Assembly (NCBI GenBank): GCA_921293015.1
Contig: OV121095.1
Coordinates: forward strand, 39,653,484-39,717,483
Direction of reading: 5' to 3'
Source of the DNA: Phorcus lineatus
Taxonomy: Eukaryota; Mollusca; Gastropoda; Trochida; Trochidae
Length of the DNA: 64,000 nt
Below the pieces are notes generated by a model that had not been told where the DNA came from, made no database searches, and was given only the letters and a program-made list of their open reading frames with translations. The position numbers were made by a program, and so were the translations under genes. Below, one piece after another: positions 1 to 9,349 of the stretch; the stretch's first letter is position 1; each line of letters starts with the position of its first letter.

Positions 1-1381
1 TTTGCTTCGGGATATGTCGATTAAAGAAACTGCCATATAAGGCACAGAGAGTACGTATTTTGGGTCAACGAAGACGAACTTTTTCGACGCTATTATTTTA
101 GAAAGCAAACATTATTGTTACAGAAAGGTATCATTTGAAGGTTAATCGGTTACGCTGATTATCATTATATCTATGTACATATATAATCTATCGGAATAAA
201 TTCGTGACAATATACACTTTCATTAAGGTTTAATTCAACCTTTTATATCCCGTGAATGGAATACGCTCGATAAAAAAATACTATTTTTTCAATGATAAAT
301 AAACAAACCTGTTTATTGTCACCGTCGGAAGTGATAGTTTTTGTTTATTATGCAAGACTCAGCTACCCGTAACTAAAATGTGCAGCGTCTAGACTTACCG
401 ACCGACTTTCAGACGACAAGTTAACAAGCTCTGTGTATTGTGTCTCAGGTTCTTCCGATGATCGTGTGTTTGAAGCATATAGTTCGAAAGACTTTACAAT
501 AAGCATGCGATTTAACAACCTTTATTGACCATTGTTTAACTACGTTTCGATGGAAGGTTTGCGTTATTTTGATAAAGATGTGTATCTCAAATTGACAGAT
601 ATAAAGGTGCAGATCCATGTTGAAAAATGATTGATAGGGTTCACGGAGTGTTGTAGGGTTAACACAGTGCAGAATAGAAGTTAATTAAAATTATACATTA
701 TGGTACAGGTTTGCGGTACGTTTTTTTAAGAATATTACGAAAGCTCTGTGGAAGCCAAAATAAAATGAACTTCGTCAATATAACAAGAATACAAATCTTA
801 TTCAAAAGGTATGTTCATTTAGATAAAAGTCACATTCGCTCATCAGTATGCAAAATACTATGCAATATAACATAGCGCCCATTTTCGACTCTCAGCGGAG
901 CTAACCCACAAAACCAAAAACTTGTTCAGAGAACAAGGCATATTACAGTTAATATACATACATACACAGCCAGACTCCAGCTTAATATATATATAAATGT
1001 ATCGTGTGTGCTGTTGTAAAAAGCTTTCCAATGTGTTGAATGATAATACATTACTTTAAATGGTATTATATTCTATTCTCCATGTAACTTAAGTATTTCA
1101 TCAGTATGTCAGTTTAACATTATAAAGTAATTCATAATATCAAATTTGAAAACATCCCTTACTATTTTTGGCGAGCGTGTCCGTATATTACCTCTCTAGT
1201 GACTCTCTGTCTACAGCCCTTGGTTTACCTAAAATGTTGCTTCTGTATTTCAGAAGATATAAAGCCTGTTTGCACGAAACATTCAGTGCAACGACAGCGT
1301 AATTAAGAGCAAAACCCTCTTCTGGTGAAAGAATCAATCTATTGACTCTTGATTTAGATTGCCGCTGATTCGCGTTCATTT
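1..1381. other. gene-free AT-rich DNA
   Basis: I see no coding region, RNA gene or recognisable repeat family here. The only open frames are short and lack similarity to anything I know. An untranslated exon of a gene lying to the left cannot be excluded. Confidence 0.5.
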
Positions 1382-1449
1382 GCGGTTTTTCGCGGTTGTT
1401 TCGCGGTTTTTTTGCGGTTATTTTGCGGTTTTTTTGCGGTCATTTGCGA
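1382..1449. repeat. 11-bp GCGG minisatellite
   Basis: The tetramer GCGG recurs at 1382, 1392, 1403, 1414, 1425 and 1436 with a GCGA at 1446, giving a period of 10-11 bp. The spacers are mostly T (consensus roughly GCGGTTNTTTT). It runs almost directly into the 32-bp array that follows, which shares GCGGTC/GCGATC words with it. Confidence 0.8.
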
Positions 1450-1477
1450 TCAAAATACTGTCTGATCGCGGTCACAC

Positions 1478-1605
1478 GCGATCAGAGTGCAATCTGAATG
1501 CATTCGACCGCGATCTGAGTGCAATCTGAATGCATTCGACCGCAATCAGAGTGCAATTTGAATGCATTCGACCGCGATCAGATTGCAATCTGAATGCATT
1601 CACTA
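1478..1605. repeat. four-copy 32-bp tandem repeat
   Basis: Units begin at 1478, 1510, 1542 and 1574 and are exactly 32 bp each with one to a few substitutions. Each contains the perfect palindrome GAATGCATTC, and GCGATC/GACCGC words at the edges that are partly self-complementary. Units abut without spacers, so this is a satellite-like array and not CRISPR. The short plus-strand open frame crossing it (1530-1820) is best explained as a by-product of the repeat. Confidence 0.9.
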
Positions 1606-2619
1606 CAGGTAAAGATATATGCAACCCACTGTACACCTTCTATGAAAAAATATACTCAAACATGGACCCTTATGACAAATCATTTTGTCTAGAATATATA
1701 TTCCAAACTATACAAGCTTCATCAAACAAGATGCATATACCAGCCTTTGACCTACATTTGAGTTGGAATTATCTGTTTTCGAAGGAACATGAGCAACCAA
1801 GTAATTTCGTCTTAAAATAATTTTAAAAACCTTTGAAAACATTGCTAAAACAATTAACTGTCATTGAACTTCAACAACTGTTTATCAATTTAAATAAATG
1901 TGCGTTATGTTCTTTTTAAAAAAATTTTCGCTTTAACACTTGTTCTGCATTTTAAGTAAGAAACTTAAACCTCAAAAATATAAATTTTGTTGAAAGTTTT
2001 ATTTACCTATCTAATGACATTCTAAATTCACAAAAAGTGGTAAGAAAGCGTACAATCTAACCCACAACACAGTTTATACAAACTAAGCACTACACAAATG
2101 GGTCACAAAGAATAAAAAAACACATTTAACAATATATCAAATGCGGGTCATGTTTCAATAAAAAAAATATCCGTCGTCAATTAAGATTTAAATATTGATG
2201 ACACATTGAGATACATATAAATATAAATATTCATAGTTCTTACTTCATATTGATCCTTTGACATATTCTATCAATGCCAAACACAAGTAAAAAACATCAC
2301 CATGTCCATTTAAGGACTAACGTTTGAATGACATACTCGGGAATAGAGAATCAAAAACCTCGAACGAGGCATACTCCCTTTTAAACGTCCATCTAACATC
2401 TTATATTACATGTAATTAATCATTGTGTCCAAGTTATAGGTTGTCGGTTGATTGAACGAGAGACCAAACCATTGCGTCCTTTAATTAGTCATTCACAAAT
2501 TACCTGTTCTATCCTTTCTTATTGGTAAAGTCAAAATCCTTTCTTTCATGTGAAATCTTTAATTAGTTTAACTGAAATTACTCCTCTGTATATGTGTCCG
2601 TCCGTCCGTGCAAGCTGAT
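1606..2619. other. gene-free AT-rich DNA
   Basis: No coding region, RNA gene or clear repeat recognised in this stretch. Confidence 0.5.
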
Positions 2620-3130
2620 CTTTTCCGGACCAGTAGTTAAAAACATAAGGCCTAGCTCAGCGAACAATCACGTATAGTGGGGCCTTTTGAAGTTTTCAAC
2701 TTCTTTCGTCTATTATTTTTGGCAGTTTCAATGGACACGCAACTTAGAATTTTGTTTCTGGACCGAAACTCAGAAACTACAATGCCTAGTTTATTGAACC
2801 ATGGTGTATGGAACAATCATCATGTGTAGTGGTGCCTTTTTGGGTTTCAACTTCACCACACATGTACATTTTGTCGTTTCCATGGAAACTTAACTTAGAA
2901 TTTTGTTGCTTGACCAGAACTCAGAAACAATAAGGCCTAGCTCATTTAAAACTGGTGTATGTAACAATCATATAATGTAGTGGTGCCTTTTGAGCTTTTA
3001 GACTTCTTCTGACATATATTTTTTGGCGCTTCCATTGAAACTCAACATAGAATTTAATTTCCGGAGCCGAACTCAGAAACTGTAAGGCCTAGCTCATTGA
3101 AAAATGGTATATAGAACAATTATCATGTTA
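2620..3130. repeat. ~150-bp diverged tandem repeat
   Basis: The marker (A)AGGCCTAGCTCA or a variant occurs at 2647, 2781, 2932 and 3084 (periods 134, 151, 152 bp). Between markers the order is constant: AACAATCA, GTAGTGGTGCCTTTT, ACTTCTT, then CTTAGAATTTTGTT and ACTCAGAAAC. Copies are clearly diverged, so the array is old. Family unknown. Confidence 0.8.
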
Positions 3131-3174
3131 ATGAATGCCTTATACAACTGTAAGCCGTTTAATATGTTTTTATT

Positions 3175-3466
3175 GCGTAATTGAATCCGCTGATCCAGCT
3201 CCTTCCATATACATTAATCTCTTTTGAGCCAAATGCCTCGTACGGCTGGCGCGGCCCGATGATCGTGACTGTGCTCACCTCTTATTGTTTCAGCCAATGA
3301 AATGTCGTTATGCAAGGAGCTTGAAGCTATACTTTTAAATTGTCCATCCGGGTTATGCCGCTGTCGCTTGATGCGAGTCGTCTCATTGGCTGGTTAGATA
3401 CGAGGGATTTGGCTCCTAAGAGATGAGGTTTTTGGGAAGTAGCTCGATCAGCGGATTCAATTACGC
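3175..3466. repeat. foldback (inverted-repeat) element, ~290 bp
   Basis: The left arm starting GCGTAATTGAATCCGCTGAT at 3175 recurs as its reverse complement ending at 3466. Homology continues inward through AGCTCC, ATCTCTT, GAGCCAAAT and CCTCGTA to CAGCCAATGA. Arms of roughly 70-100 bp surround a spacer, so the element can fold into one long imperfect hairpin. The minus-strand open frame at 3327-3551 reads through the right arm and is not credible as a gene. Confidence 0.75.
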
Positions 3467-3666
3467 TGATGAAGTATGATGCTTTGAAAATACACTCTGA
3501 AAAACCTTCATTTACCATGAAATACTCGGTGCTTTGTACGATTGTACACATTATATTGTTTCTGATTATCCCCTACTATTTTAGAGTCTATGTGATTATT
3601 TTATCTATCAACGGCGCTTAATATAAATAAACATTTGTAACAAGAGGCAATTATACAGCTCTTACA
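3467..3666. other. short spacer between two repeat elements
   Basis: Nothing recognisable between the foldback and the TTAA-flanked MITE. Confidence 0.4.
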
Positions 3667-4309
3667 TTAACTCTTTCCATACGAGACAAACTTTTCACAT
3701 CTGCACGTATATCCGAAAGACGTGATACCACGTTCGATTATTTACAACCTTTGCATACGAAGATTTGTATAAAGGATGTAGCCTCTGTATGCGAGGGACA
3801 TGATATGACGTCATAAAGTTTGTAATTGTTCCATTCGACGGACGTGATAACACGTTTTCACATTAAATAAATAAATATGAACTTTCAAGCCGTTTTTCCG
3901 CGTCTTTCGAATGCAGCTAGTGTAGTACTGAGCTGCTGTCCTTTACACGGTTACCTCCCTTGGTCAAAACCACGTGCTATTACGACCTATCAATTCTAGC
4001 AATCTTGTGTTCGCTTTAAATGTTTCTCATATTTATGATAAACTTCTTTTCTAGTGTTTTTCAGCGTGAAGAAACATTGTTTTCTATCTGTTGGTTTGAA
4101 TTTATGAATGAGAAAGAATTAAATATGTTTTGAATAACTCTGGATTTTTTTGGATTTTGATGTAATGGTACTGATGACGTCCAAAGCAACCAATCAGACG
4201 TGCTATGACGTCCTTCCTAAGGAAATGTCATGTTACTAAAAATAGACTCGTATGGAAGGGTTGTGACCCCCGGGACGTGATACCTCGTCCTTCGCATGGA
4301 AAGAGTTAA
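3667..4309. mobile_element. piggyBac-like MITE flanked by TTAA
   Basis: TTAA at 3667-3670 and 4306-4309 bracket a 635-bp element whose ends are inverted: it begins CTCTTTCCATACGAG and ends with GCATGGAAAGAG. TTAA duplications with CTCTTTCC-type ends fit the piggyBac superfamily. The interior has no transposase frame. It carries subterminal repeats (ACGTGATACCACG, ACGTGATAACACG, ACGTGATACCTCG) that could be transposase-binding sites, and a TGACGTCA at 3806. The superfamily assignment rests on target site and terminal sequence only. Confidence 0.75.
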
Positions 4310-4773
4310 TATATATAATTATAATAATTGAAAAACACATTTCAAATACAATCAAAATAAGACATAAACACATAAGATATATGGAAATAACCTAAGGAAT
4401 TTACATAATTATTTCTAATAGAATAATAATCTGACGGTGCCGCAAATATCTTGTTTTCGAAATTTGAACCAAAGACACTTTGGGGTAAAACTCGAAATAT
4501 TTTACATCATTATTTTAGTACAGTGTAGGGCCTGTGAGTCACACGCTATTCGTCTCTTCCTAAGTATTGCTGATTAACCTTGAATTTCAAAATACTATCA
4601 ATCGTCTTATCCAGGGAAAGAAGTCATTTATCGAATTTAATTATTCATGGTTTCAAAGTAAGAATCACTTGTTGAACATTTTGCTCAATATAAAACTTTG
4701 ACTCTTTTTGAAAGTTCAATTCACAGGATAACATAAAGCTTCCACAACAGTCCTCTTCATTCTCTCAGAAGGG
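4310..4773. other. downstream flank / probable 3' UTR of the TLR gene
   Basis: On the minus strand this follows the receptor stop codon. A variant polyadenylation hexamer ATTAAA reads at 4641-4636 (minus), about 135 nt past the stop. I saw no AATAAA closer. The transcript end is therefore a guess. Confidence 0.3.
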
Positions 4774-7700
4774 CTATAGATTTGAACTATTTGAATTCAA
4801 CTGTTCACGAGACTGGTGTTTATTACACTTTGTATTGCATGAGTGTTGCATGAAAGTCCTCATTTTGCCGTGAAAGTTCCCATCCTTCTCACTGAGTGGC
4901 TGATAAGCCAGCAGGTGCTTCACAATCTCCTCATCACACGGACTGTCCATCAGACCCTCCCTTACAACCAGTCCAGTGAGGAAACACTTATCTAGCATCT
5001 GTCTCTCTGTGGCGAATCTGAATGCATACAGAGTCCACTCATCCACCAGCGACTCTTTGGAGAGGATGATAATGGTTCTGTCACTATCCTCAATAGCGTG
5101 AAGAATGTTCTCCTGAATGGAAGCTCCTGGTATGAAGGATTTGTCTGATAGGATGAACTTGTGCCTTTCAGCCTCGAAAGGATTTACAATGGTGTCCATC
5201 ATAAACTGGAAATCCGCATCAGCATACCAGACAAATACTGTGGACCCCTTTAAGGCGCCTTCAACCAGGTCAGGTTGTTGAGAAGGAGTTATAAATATAT
5301 TTGTCTCATCAACATTGCATCTGTCATTGGGAATAATACCTTTACCAACCTCAAACACTTCCCCCATGGTGGTATTTGCCAACGGAATTGTTGGCATATG
5401 ATACAATAGTCGCTTTATGAAATGAAAGCTTGAATTGGTTATGAACTTCTTGGCCTTGAAATATTTCTGTAGTTCTACATTATCAATATCTTTAGGTGAC
5501 GTATTGCAAAGAACAGGCACAAGGAAATTAGCTTTTTCATTACGACATTTCTCTAATCCTGCTTCAATGGCTATTTGCATAAGTGAATCTGTGATAGAGT
5601 CTTGGGATATAACAAGCACCATACGTCGACTATGTTTGATACCATGCTGAATATTGTCCTGCAAAGAATATCCGAATCTGAAATCATTGGCGACATCATA
5701 CACTTTGTATTTACTTGTCTGTCGTAGATAATAAACAATGTTTTCATGGGCCCAATCTGAAAGACAAGATGGATAAGCAATGAATGCATCGTAATACATC
5801 ATTCCATCAGGGTTCGTCTTGTCAAATGGATGAATACCCGTATGTATATAGAGAAAAACTTTAAAGTTATTCCAGAACATAAACAACAGCAGTGAAAAAA
5901 TGAGCATGAAAAGCACAATCGCTGTTGGGACAGCAATAGATATTATGATTTTCACGACAGGAATCTCCTGGTCACAGACAAAATCTTCATCATCCACCTT
6001 TAGAATATTGGTTCCTGTATCAGCAACATTATTGACACACTTGACCTCAGAGTAATCTTCAACGATATCAAAGTGTTTCAGTAACCATTTTTTCATCCAT
6101 AAGGCATGACAGTCGCACTGTAAAGGGTTTCCACCAAACCTCACAACTTCCAAATCTACTTTCCGGATTTCACTGGGGATATAAGCGAGGAAGTTGTTGT
6201 GAATATATAAACGTTTCAGTTTGCTCATATGAGAAATACCACTTGGATCTAACGTCTCAAGCCCACTTCCCTCCAAATGCAGTTCCACCAGCTGATTGCA
6301 AAGATTTTTCTTTATCTTGAAGTTAGGTATGTGATTGTCCTGAAGCCAGAGCTCTGTGTCGCCTGCTGGCATAATATCAGGAGCTGCAGTCAGTCCGACT
6401 CCTCTACAGTCCACAATATTTGTGCCGATCACAGATCGTTTGTAGCAACTGCAGTTATGTGGACAGTCCTCTGTCATAAATTGACAATAAGTTTCTTCGT
6501 CCTTCAAACTGAAAATATTCTTTTCAGCAAGTTCGTTTGGTTCAGCACATTTCCAGGCGTAGAAGGGATACTCTGTTGCATACAGAGTTATGTATTCAAC
6601 ATCACTAATATTCCTAATTTTGAGAAGAATATCTCGCACGTAGGTTGTTAAGTTTAGAATGTTGCAGTCACACTTAATATCATTGTTCTCCAAAACGAAT
6701 TTGAAATGTTTCAGGAGAACTGCCATCTTGGCAACAGAAAACACGTTACCTCCCGAAAAAGACATAGTTTTTATGTTGCAGTCTGACATGTCCACCCTCC
6801 GCAAGCCATCTGCTGGGATGTCAATATCAGGATAACCCGAACTTGCTGTTTCAACAATAGTAGAAACAAACCTTTGAAAAGGCAAGTTCTGATTGAGTCG
6901 TGTAAAGTTAAGGTCGGTGATATTGTTCCCTTTTAGCTTGATATAATACAGACCTTGCAACATTAGCAAGCCCTCAGGGATGTAGGTCAAACTGTTGTTT
7001 TCTAAGAAAAGAACCTTTAGATTAACAAGAAGTTCAGAAAAGGCCCCCGAACTGATTTCTGTTATTTTGTTGCCGCTAAGGTCAATCTTCTTCAGCTCTG
7101 TCATTCCATCAAAAACGCCATCTTGTAGGAATGTCAGTTCATTGTTAGCCAGGTTAAGACGGTTGAGTGACTTTAAGCCTTCAAAACCGGCAGGTTTCAA
7201 GTCACTCAACTTGTTTCCTTGAAGTTCTAGTTTTCGGAGGTTGGGTGACCTCAAGAACAATCCTTTTGGAAGTTCCATTAAACGGTTGCCTTTAAGAGAC
7301 AAATATTGCATACCCTCTACTTCATAAAACTCGTCAGATCGTAGGGACTCTAAACAACATCTTGATAGCGATAATATCTGAAGATATCCACGAAATGTAT
7401 ACCCTGTGAGGTTCAGGTAAGGATTGTCATCCAGACGGTACTCCCTTCTGTACTCATTAGCAGGGATGTTGACTGTTCCATATGTATACTGATTTTGTAA
7501 AAGAACAGTACGTGAAAGGTTATGGGGCAGATTTCTGGTTGAGTTATCCCAGGGAAAAACTGGAGGTGTTGTGAAATTGTTCCAGGTTAAGTCGAGTCCT
7601 TGAAGGGTTGGCATATACTTGTCAAGATTCGAGGGTAGAGAGGAGAGAGACAAGTTCCTGAGAATCATCTCCGCCATGAAGGAAAGATGGTTCTTACAGG

Positions 7701-8271
7701 CGTAGAATACTTCCATGTCCATAGATGGGTAGCGTTGGTTGGAGATGAGGAGAGAACAGATACCGTTTAATGCAGAACAATCATTTGGGTCAGCAGATGA
7801 CAGTAGCGTTGATTGACCACGTATATTCACATAAGTAAGACTTGATATATTTGCAATTTTTCTCAAACTGTTGATCCCAATATTACAATCATATAATTGT
7901 ACAAGAGAAACGATTTCACGATGGGCAGAGTGAGTCCCATTTATATGAATCATCATTGGTGACATACATCCGAAACTATACGCTCCTATCTTTGGATCTG
8001 TGGTATTAACATCCTTAATGAATATGTCTTGAATATCAACAAAACATTCAGTTAGATTAGATTTGTTTTCTTTGAATGATTTAATGTAAAACGTGTGGGT
8101 GACCGTATGGCTCTCTAAACCATTCAAATTAAAATATCTACGTGGAGGATATGATCGTGAAAGTATTGGTTGAAACACACATCTGTCCGTGCCTAAAACA
8201 CATGAAACCACAGAGAGGACTGCGACAGCTGACCAGCATGAAGTGGTTGTCCACATTGTTCGTGCTGCCAT
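4774..8271 (-). CDS. twin-TIR Toll-like receptor (mcc/protostome type)
   Basis: Type I membrane receptor, predicted to bind ligand with leucine-rich repeats and to recruit TIR adaptors in the cytoplasm. Numbering from the chosen Met (1,165 residues): signal peptide about 1-27 (hydrophobic WSAVAVLSVVSCVLG); LRRs scattered from about 200, with a regular block of seven or more at 295-470; LRRCT about 530-596 with the CDC pair; LRRNT about 603-622 (CPHNCSC); three LRRs 639-707; second LRRCT about 719-766 (CDCHALW); transmembrane segment about 770-800; TIR1 about 825-960 (box 1 YDAFIAYPS); TIR2 about 1010-1140. Two LRRCTs and an internal LRRNT define the multiple-cysteine-cluster type. TIR2 keeps a typical BB loop (DKSFIPG, 1043-1049) while TIR1 has a degenerate one (ANDFRFG, 861-867), and box 1 of TIR2 is weak. 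The frame stays open 20 codons upstream, but a strong splice acceptor lies just before this ATG, so I start here. No frameshift or stop; it looks functional. Ligand and pathway output are unknown. Confidence 0.93.
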   Translation of the reverse strand: MAARTMWTTTSCWSAVAVLSVVSCVLGTDRCVFQPILSRSYPPRRYFNLNGLESHTVTHTFYIKSFKENKSNLTECFVDIQDIFIKDVNTTDPKIGAYSFGCMSPMMIHINGTHSAHREIVSLVQLYDCNIGINSLRKIANISSLTYVNIRGQSTLLSSADPNDCSALNGICSLLISNQRYPSMDMEVFYACKNHLSFMAEMILRNLSLSSLPSNLDKYMPTLQGLDLTWNNFTTPPVFPWDNSTRNLPHNLSRTVLLQNQYTYGTVNIPANEYRREYRLDDNPYLNLTGYTFRGYLQILSLSRCCLESLRSDEFYEVEGMQYLSLKGNRLMELPKGLFLRSPNLRKLELQGNKLSDLKPAGFEGLKSLNRLNLANNELTFLQDGVFDGMTELKKIDLSGNKITEISSGAFSELLVNLKVLFLENNSLTYIPEGLLMLQGLYYIKLKGNNITDLNFTRLNQNLPFQRFVSTIVETASSGYPDIDIPADGLRRVDMSDCNIKTMSFSGGNVFSVAKMAVLLKHFKFVLENNDIKCDCNILNLTTYVRDILLKIRNISDVEYITLYATEYPFYAWKCAEPNELAEKNIFSLKDEETYCQFMTEDCPHNCSCYKRSVIGTNIVDCRGVGLTAAPDIMPAGDTELWLQDNHIPNFKIKKNLCNQLVELHLEGSGLETLDPSGISHMSKLKRLYIHNNFLAYIPSEIRKVDLEVVRFGGNPLQCDCHALWMKKWLLKHFDIVEDYSEVKCVNNVADTGTNILKVDDEDFVCDQEIPVVKIIISIAVPTAIVLFMLIFSLLLFMFWNNFKVFLYIHTGIHPFDKTNPDGMMYYDAFIAYPSCLSDWAHENIVYYLRQTSKYKVYDVANDFRFGYSLQDNIQHGIKHSRRMVLVISQDSITDSLMQIAIEAGLEKCRNEKANFLVPVLCNTSPKDIDNVELQKYFKAKKFITNSSFHFIKRLLYHMPTIPLANTTMGEVFEVGKGIIPNDRCNVDETNIFITPSQQPDLVEGALKGSTVFVWYADADFQFMMDTIVNPFEAERHKFILSDKSFIPGASIQENILHAIEDSDRTIIILSKESLVDEWTLYAFRFATERQMLDKCFLTGLVVREGLMDSPCDEEIVKHLLAYQPLSEKDGNFHGKMRTFMQHSCNTKCNKHQSREQLNSNSSNL

Positions 8272-8275
8272 CAAT

Positions 8276-8292
8276 CTGCAATACAGAAAACA
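8276..8292 (-). other. 3' splice acceptor before the TLR coding exon
   Basis: Read on the minus strand, a pyrimidine-rich run TGTTTTCTGTATTGCAG ends at 8276. The exon then starts ATTG followed by the ATG at 8271-8269. This implies at least one upstream 5' UTR exon at higher coordinates, which I could not identify, and it makes the more upstream in-frame ATG (8331) intronic. Confidence 0.65.
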
Positions 8293-8566
8293 ATTCATCG
8301 AGATGGCCAAGTACAAATTTCCGATATGCACCTTATAGGGAGAGAATAATTGGTATACAAAAAAGATTTGGCTTGTTTAAAATTATGGGGTCAATCAAAT
8401 ATTTTGTTAAATTCAAGTAGAATAATCCTGTGAGACTCAAAGCAACTAGAATTATTTTCTTTGTTAAACAACAGAATTTTGAGACTACGTAGATGCAATT
8501 AGAGCGATTGTTTTTGTTAAAGCAGAACAGTACTGCTCTCTTCGAGTTGGTAGAACAAAAACGAAA
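8293..8566. other. probable intron or upstream flank of the TLR gene
   Basis: No coding sequence recognised. It would be intronic if the acceptor at 8276 is used. The BEL/Pao element begins at its right edge, so the 5' UTR exon may lie beyond or be displaced by that insertion. Confidence 0.4.
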
Positions 8567-8674
8567 TGTACTGTTTTTAACATCATTTATTTTCTGTCTG
8601 ATTTCTTGGTTTGAAATAGTGTTGGCTAATTCGTTTGAAAGTCTTCGGGTCAGTTAAGCGTCAGTTGTAAAGGG
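8567..8674 (+). repeat. 5' LTR segment of the BEL/Pao element
   Basis: Starts TGTACTGTTTTTAACATC and aligns along its length with 16964-17068 (shared words TTATTTTCT, GTTGGCTAATT, AGTCTTC, GGTCAGTTA, AGTTGTAAAGGGA). The true LTR may extend further right, but the 3' copy loses similarity there. Confidence 0.75.
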
Positions 8675-9080
8675 AAGTAATTGCTGTATGACTTAGCTAT
8701 AGTAGGCTTCAGTGGAATCCGTGTATTGGACTAAGGGATTGGTGTTTTAGTTTGATATAGTTAGGCCAAAATGACATGGTATTTGAGTGGAGGTCATGGA
8801 CTGCCTGTTTGATGTTGAAGCTAATGTTTTCCCTCATATTTAAGCTGATTCCTACACAGAATTTGTAATATGCACATGCATAATGTACAATATAAATTTA
8901 GTAAAACTTATTGTTTATTCTGCCATTCATAAGCTCATATTGGCTTAGATAAAATGTAAACATATGCTCAGTTCTTGCTTATATTTTATCCAACAAGTAT
9001 AGGAACCTATGTGAATTTGCATTTCACAGTAAACTTAATGCAACCTTTGTAAAGCCTGTTTTTTCTGTTTTGGCTTTCAG

Positions 9081-9349
9081 CTTGAACTCGTTTGATAGTC
9101 ATGAGAGTATTCAGAAAAACATCGATTCCCCTGTTGGTGGTGAGGTTATTAAGTCTCTTAGACAGGAAAGGGGGCGGATTAGAGCTGTACTTACGACAAA
9201 AATGAAGAAGCTTAAAGACTTACTGGAACATTCTGATGTGGAACTCTCAGAGTAATGAAGCAAACAATGAACAATTTAGTGATTAAGAACAATGAGTTGA
9301 TTGAAGTGTTGAAAGACAATCCTGATGACATTGTAGAGGCACATAGTTA
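9081..9349 (+). pseudogene. gag N-terminal fragment, BEL/Pao
   Basis: The reading begins after a pyrimidine-rich run ending TTTCAG at 9080, which could be a splice acceptor or chance. The basic, helical stretch (LRQERGRIRAVLTTKMKKL) resembles the start of BEL/Pao gag polyproteins. There is a stop at 9253 and the gag-like reading continues in another frame to 9349, where the TA-flanked element interrupts it. The reading resumes in the same frame at 11822 after that element. Broken and non-functional. Confidence 0.55.

Noticed and set aside
1478-1605. CRISPR-like regular repeat
   Set aside because: Units abut directly with no spacers, and the DNA is eukaryotic.
1530-1820. 96-codon plus-strand open frame
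   Set aside because: Its start lies in the 32-bp array and the rest has no recognisable motif; repeat by-product.
5435-8420. Several plus- and minus-strand frames inside the receptor gene
   Set aside because: They are antisense or shifted readings of the receptor coding exon.
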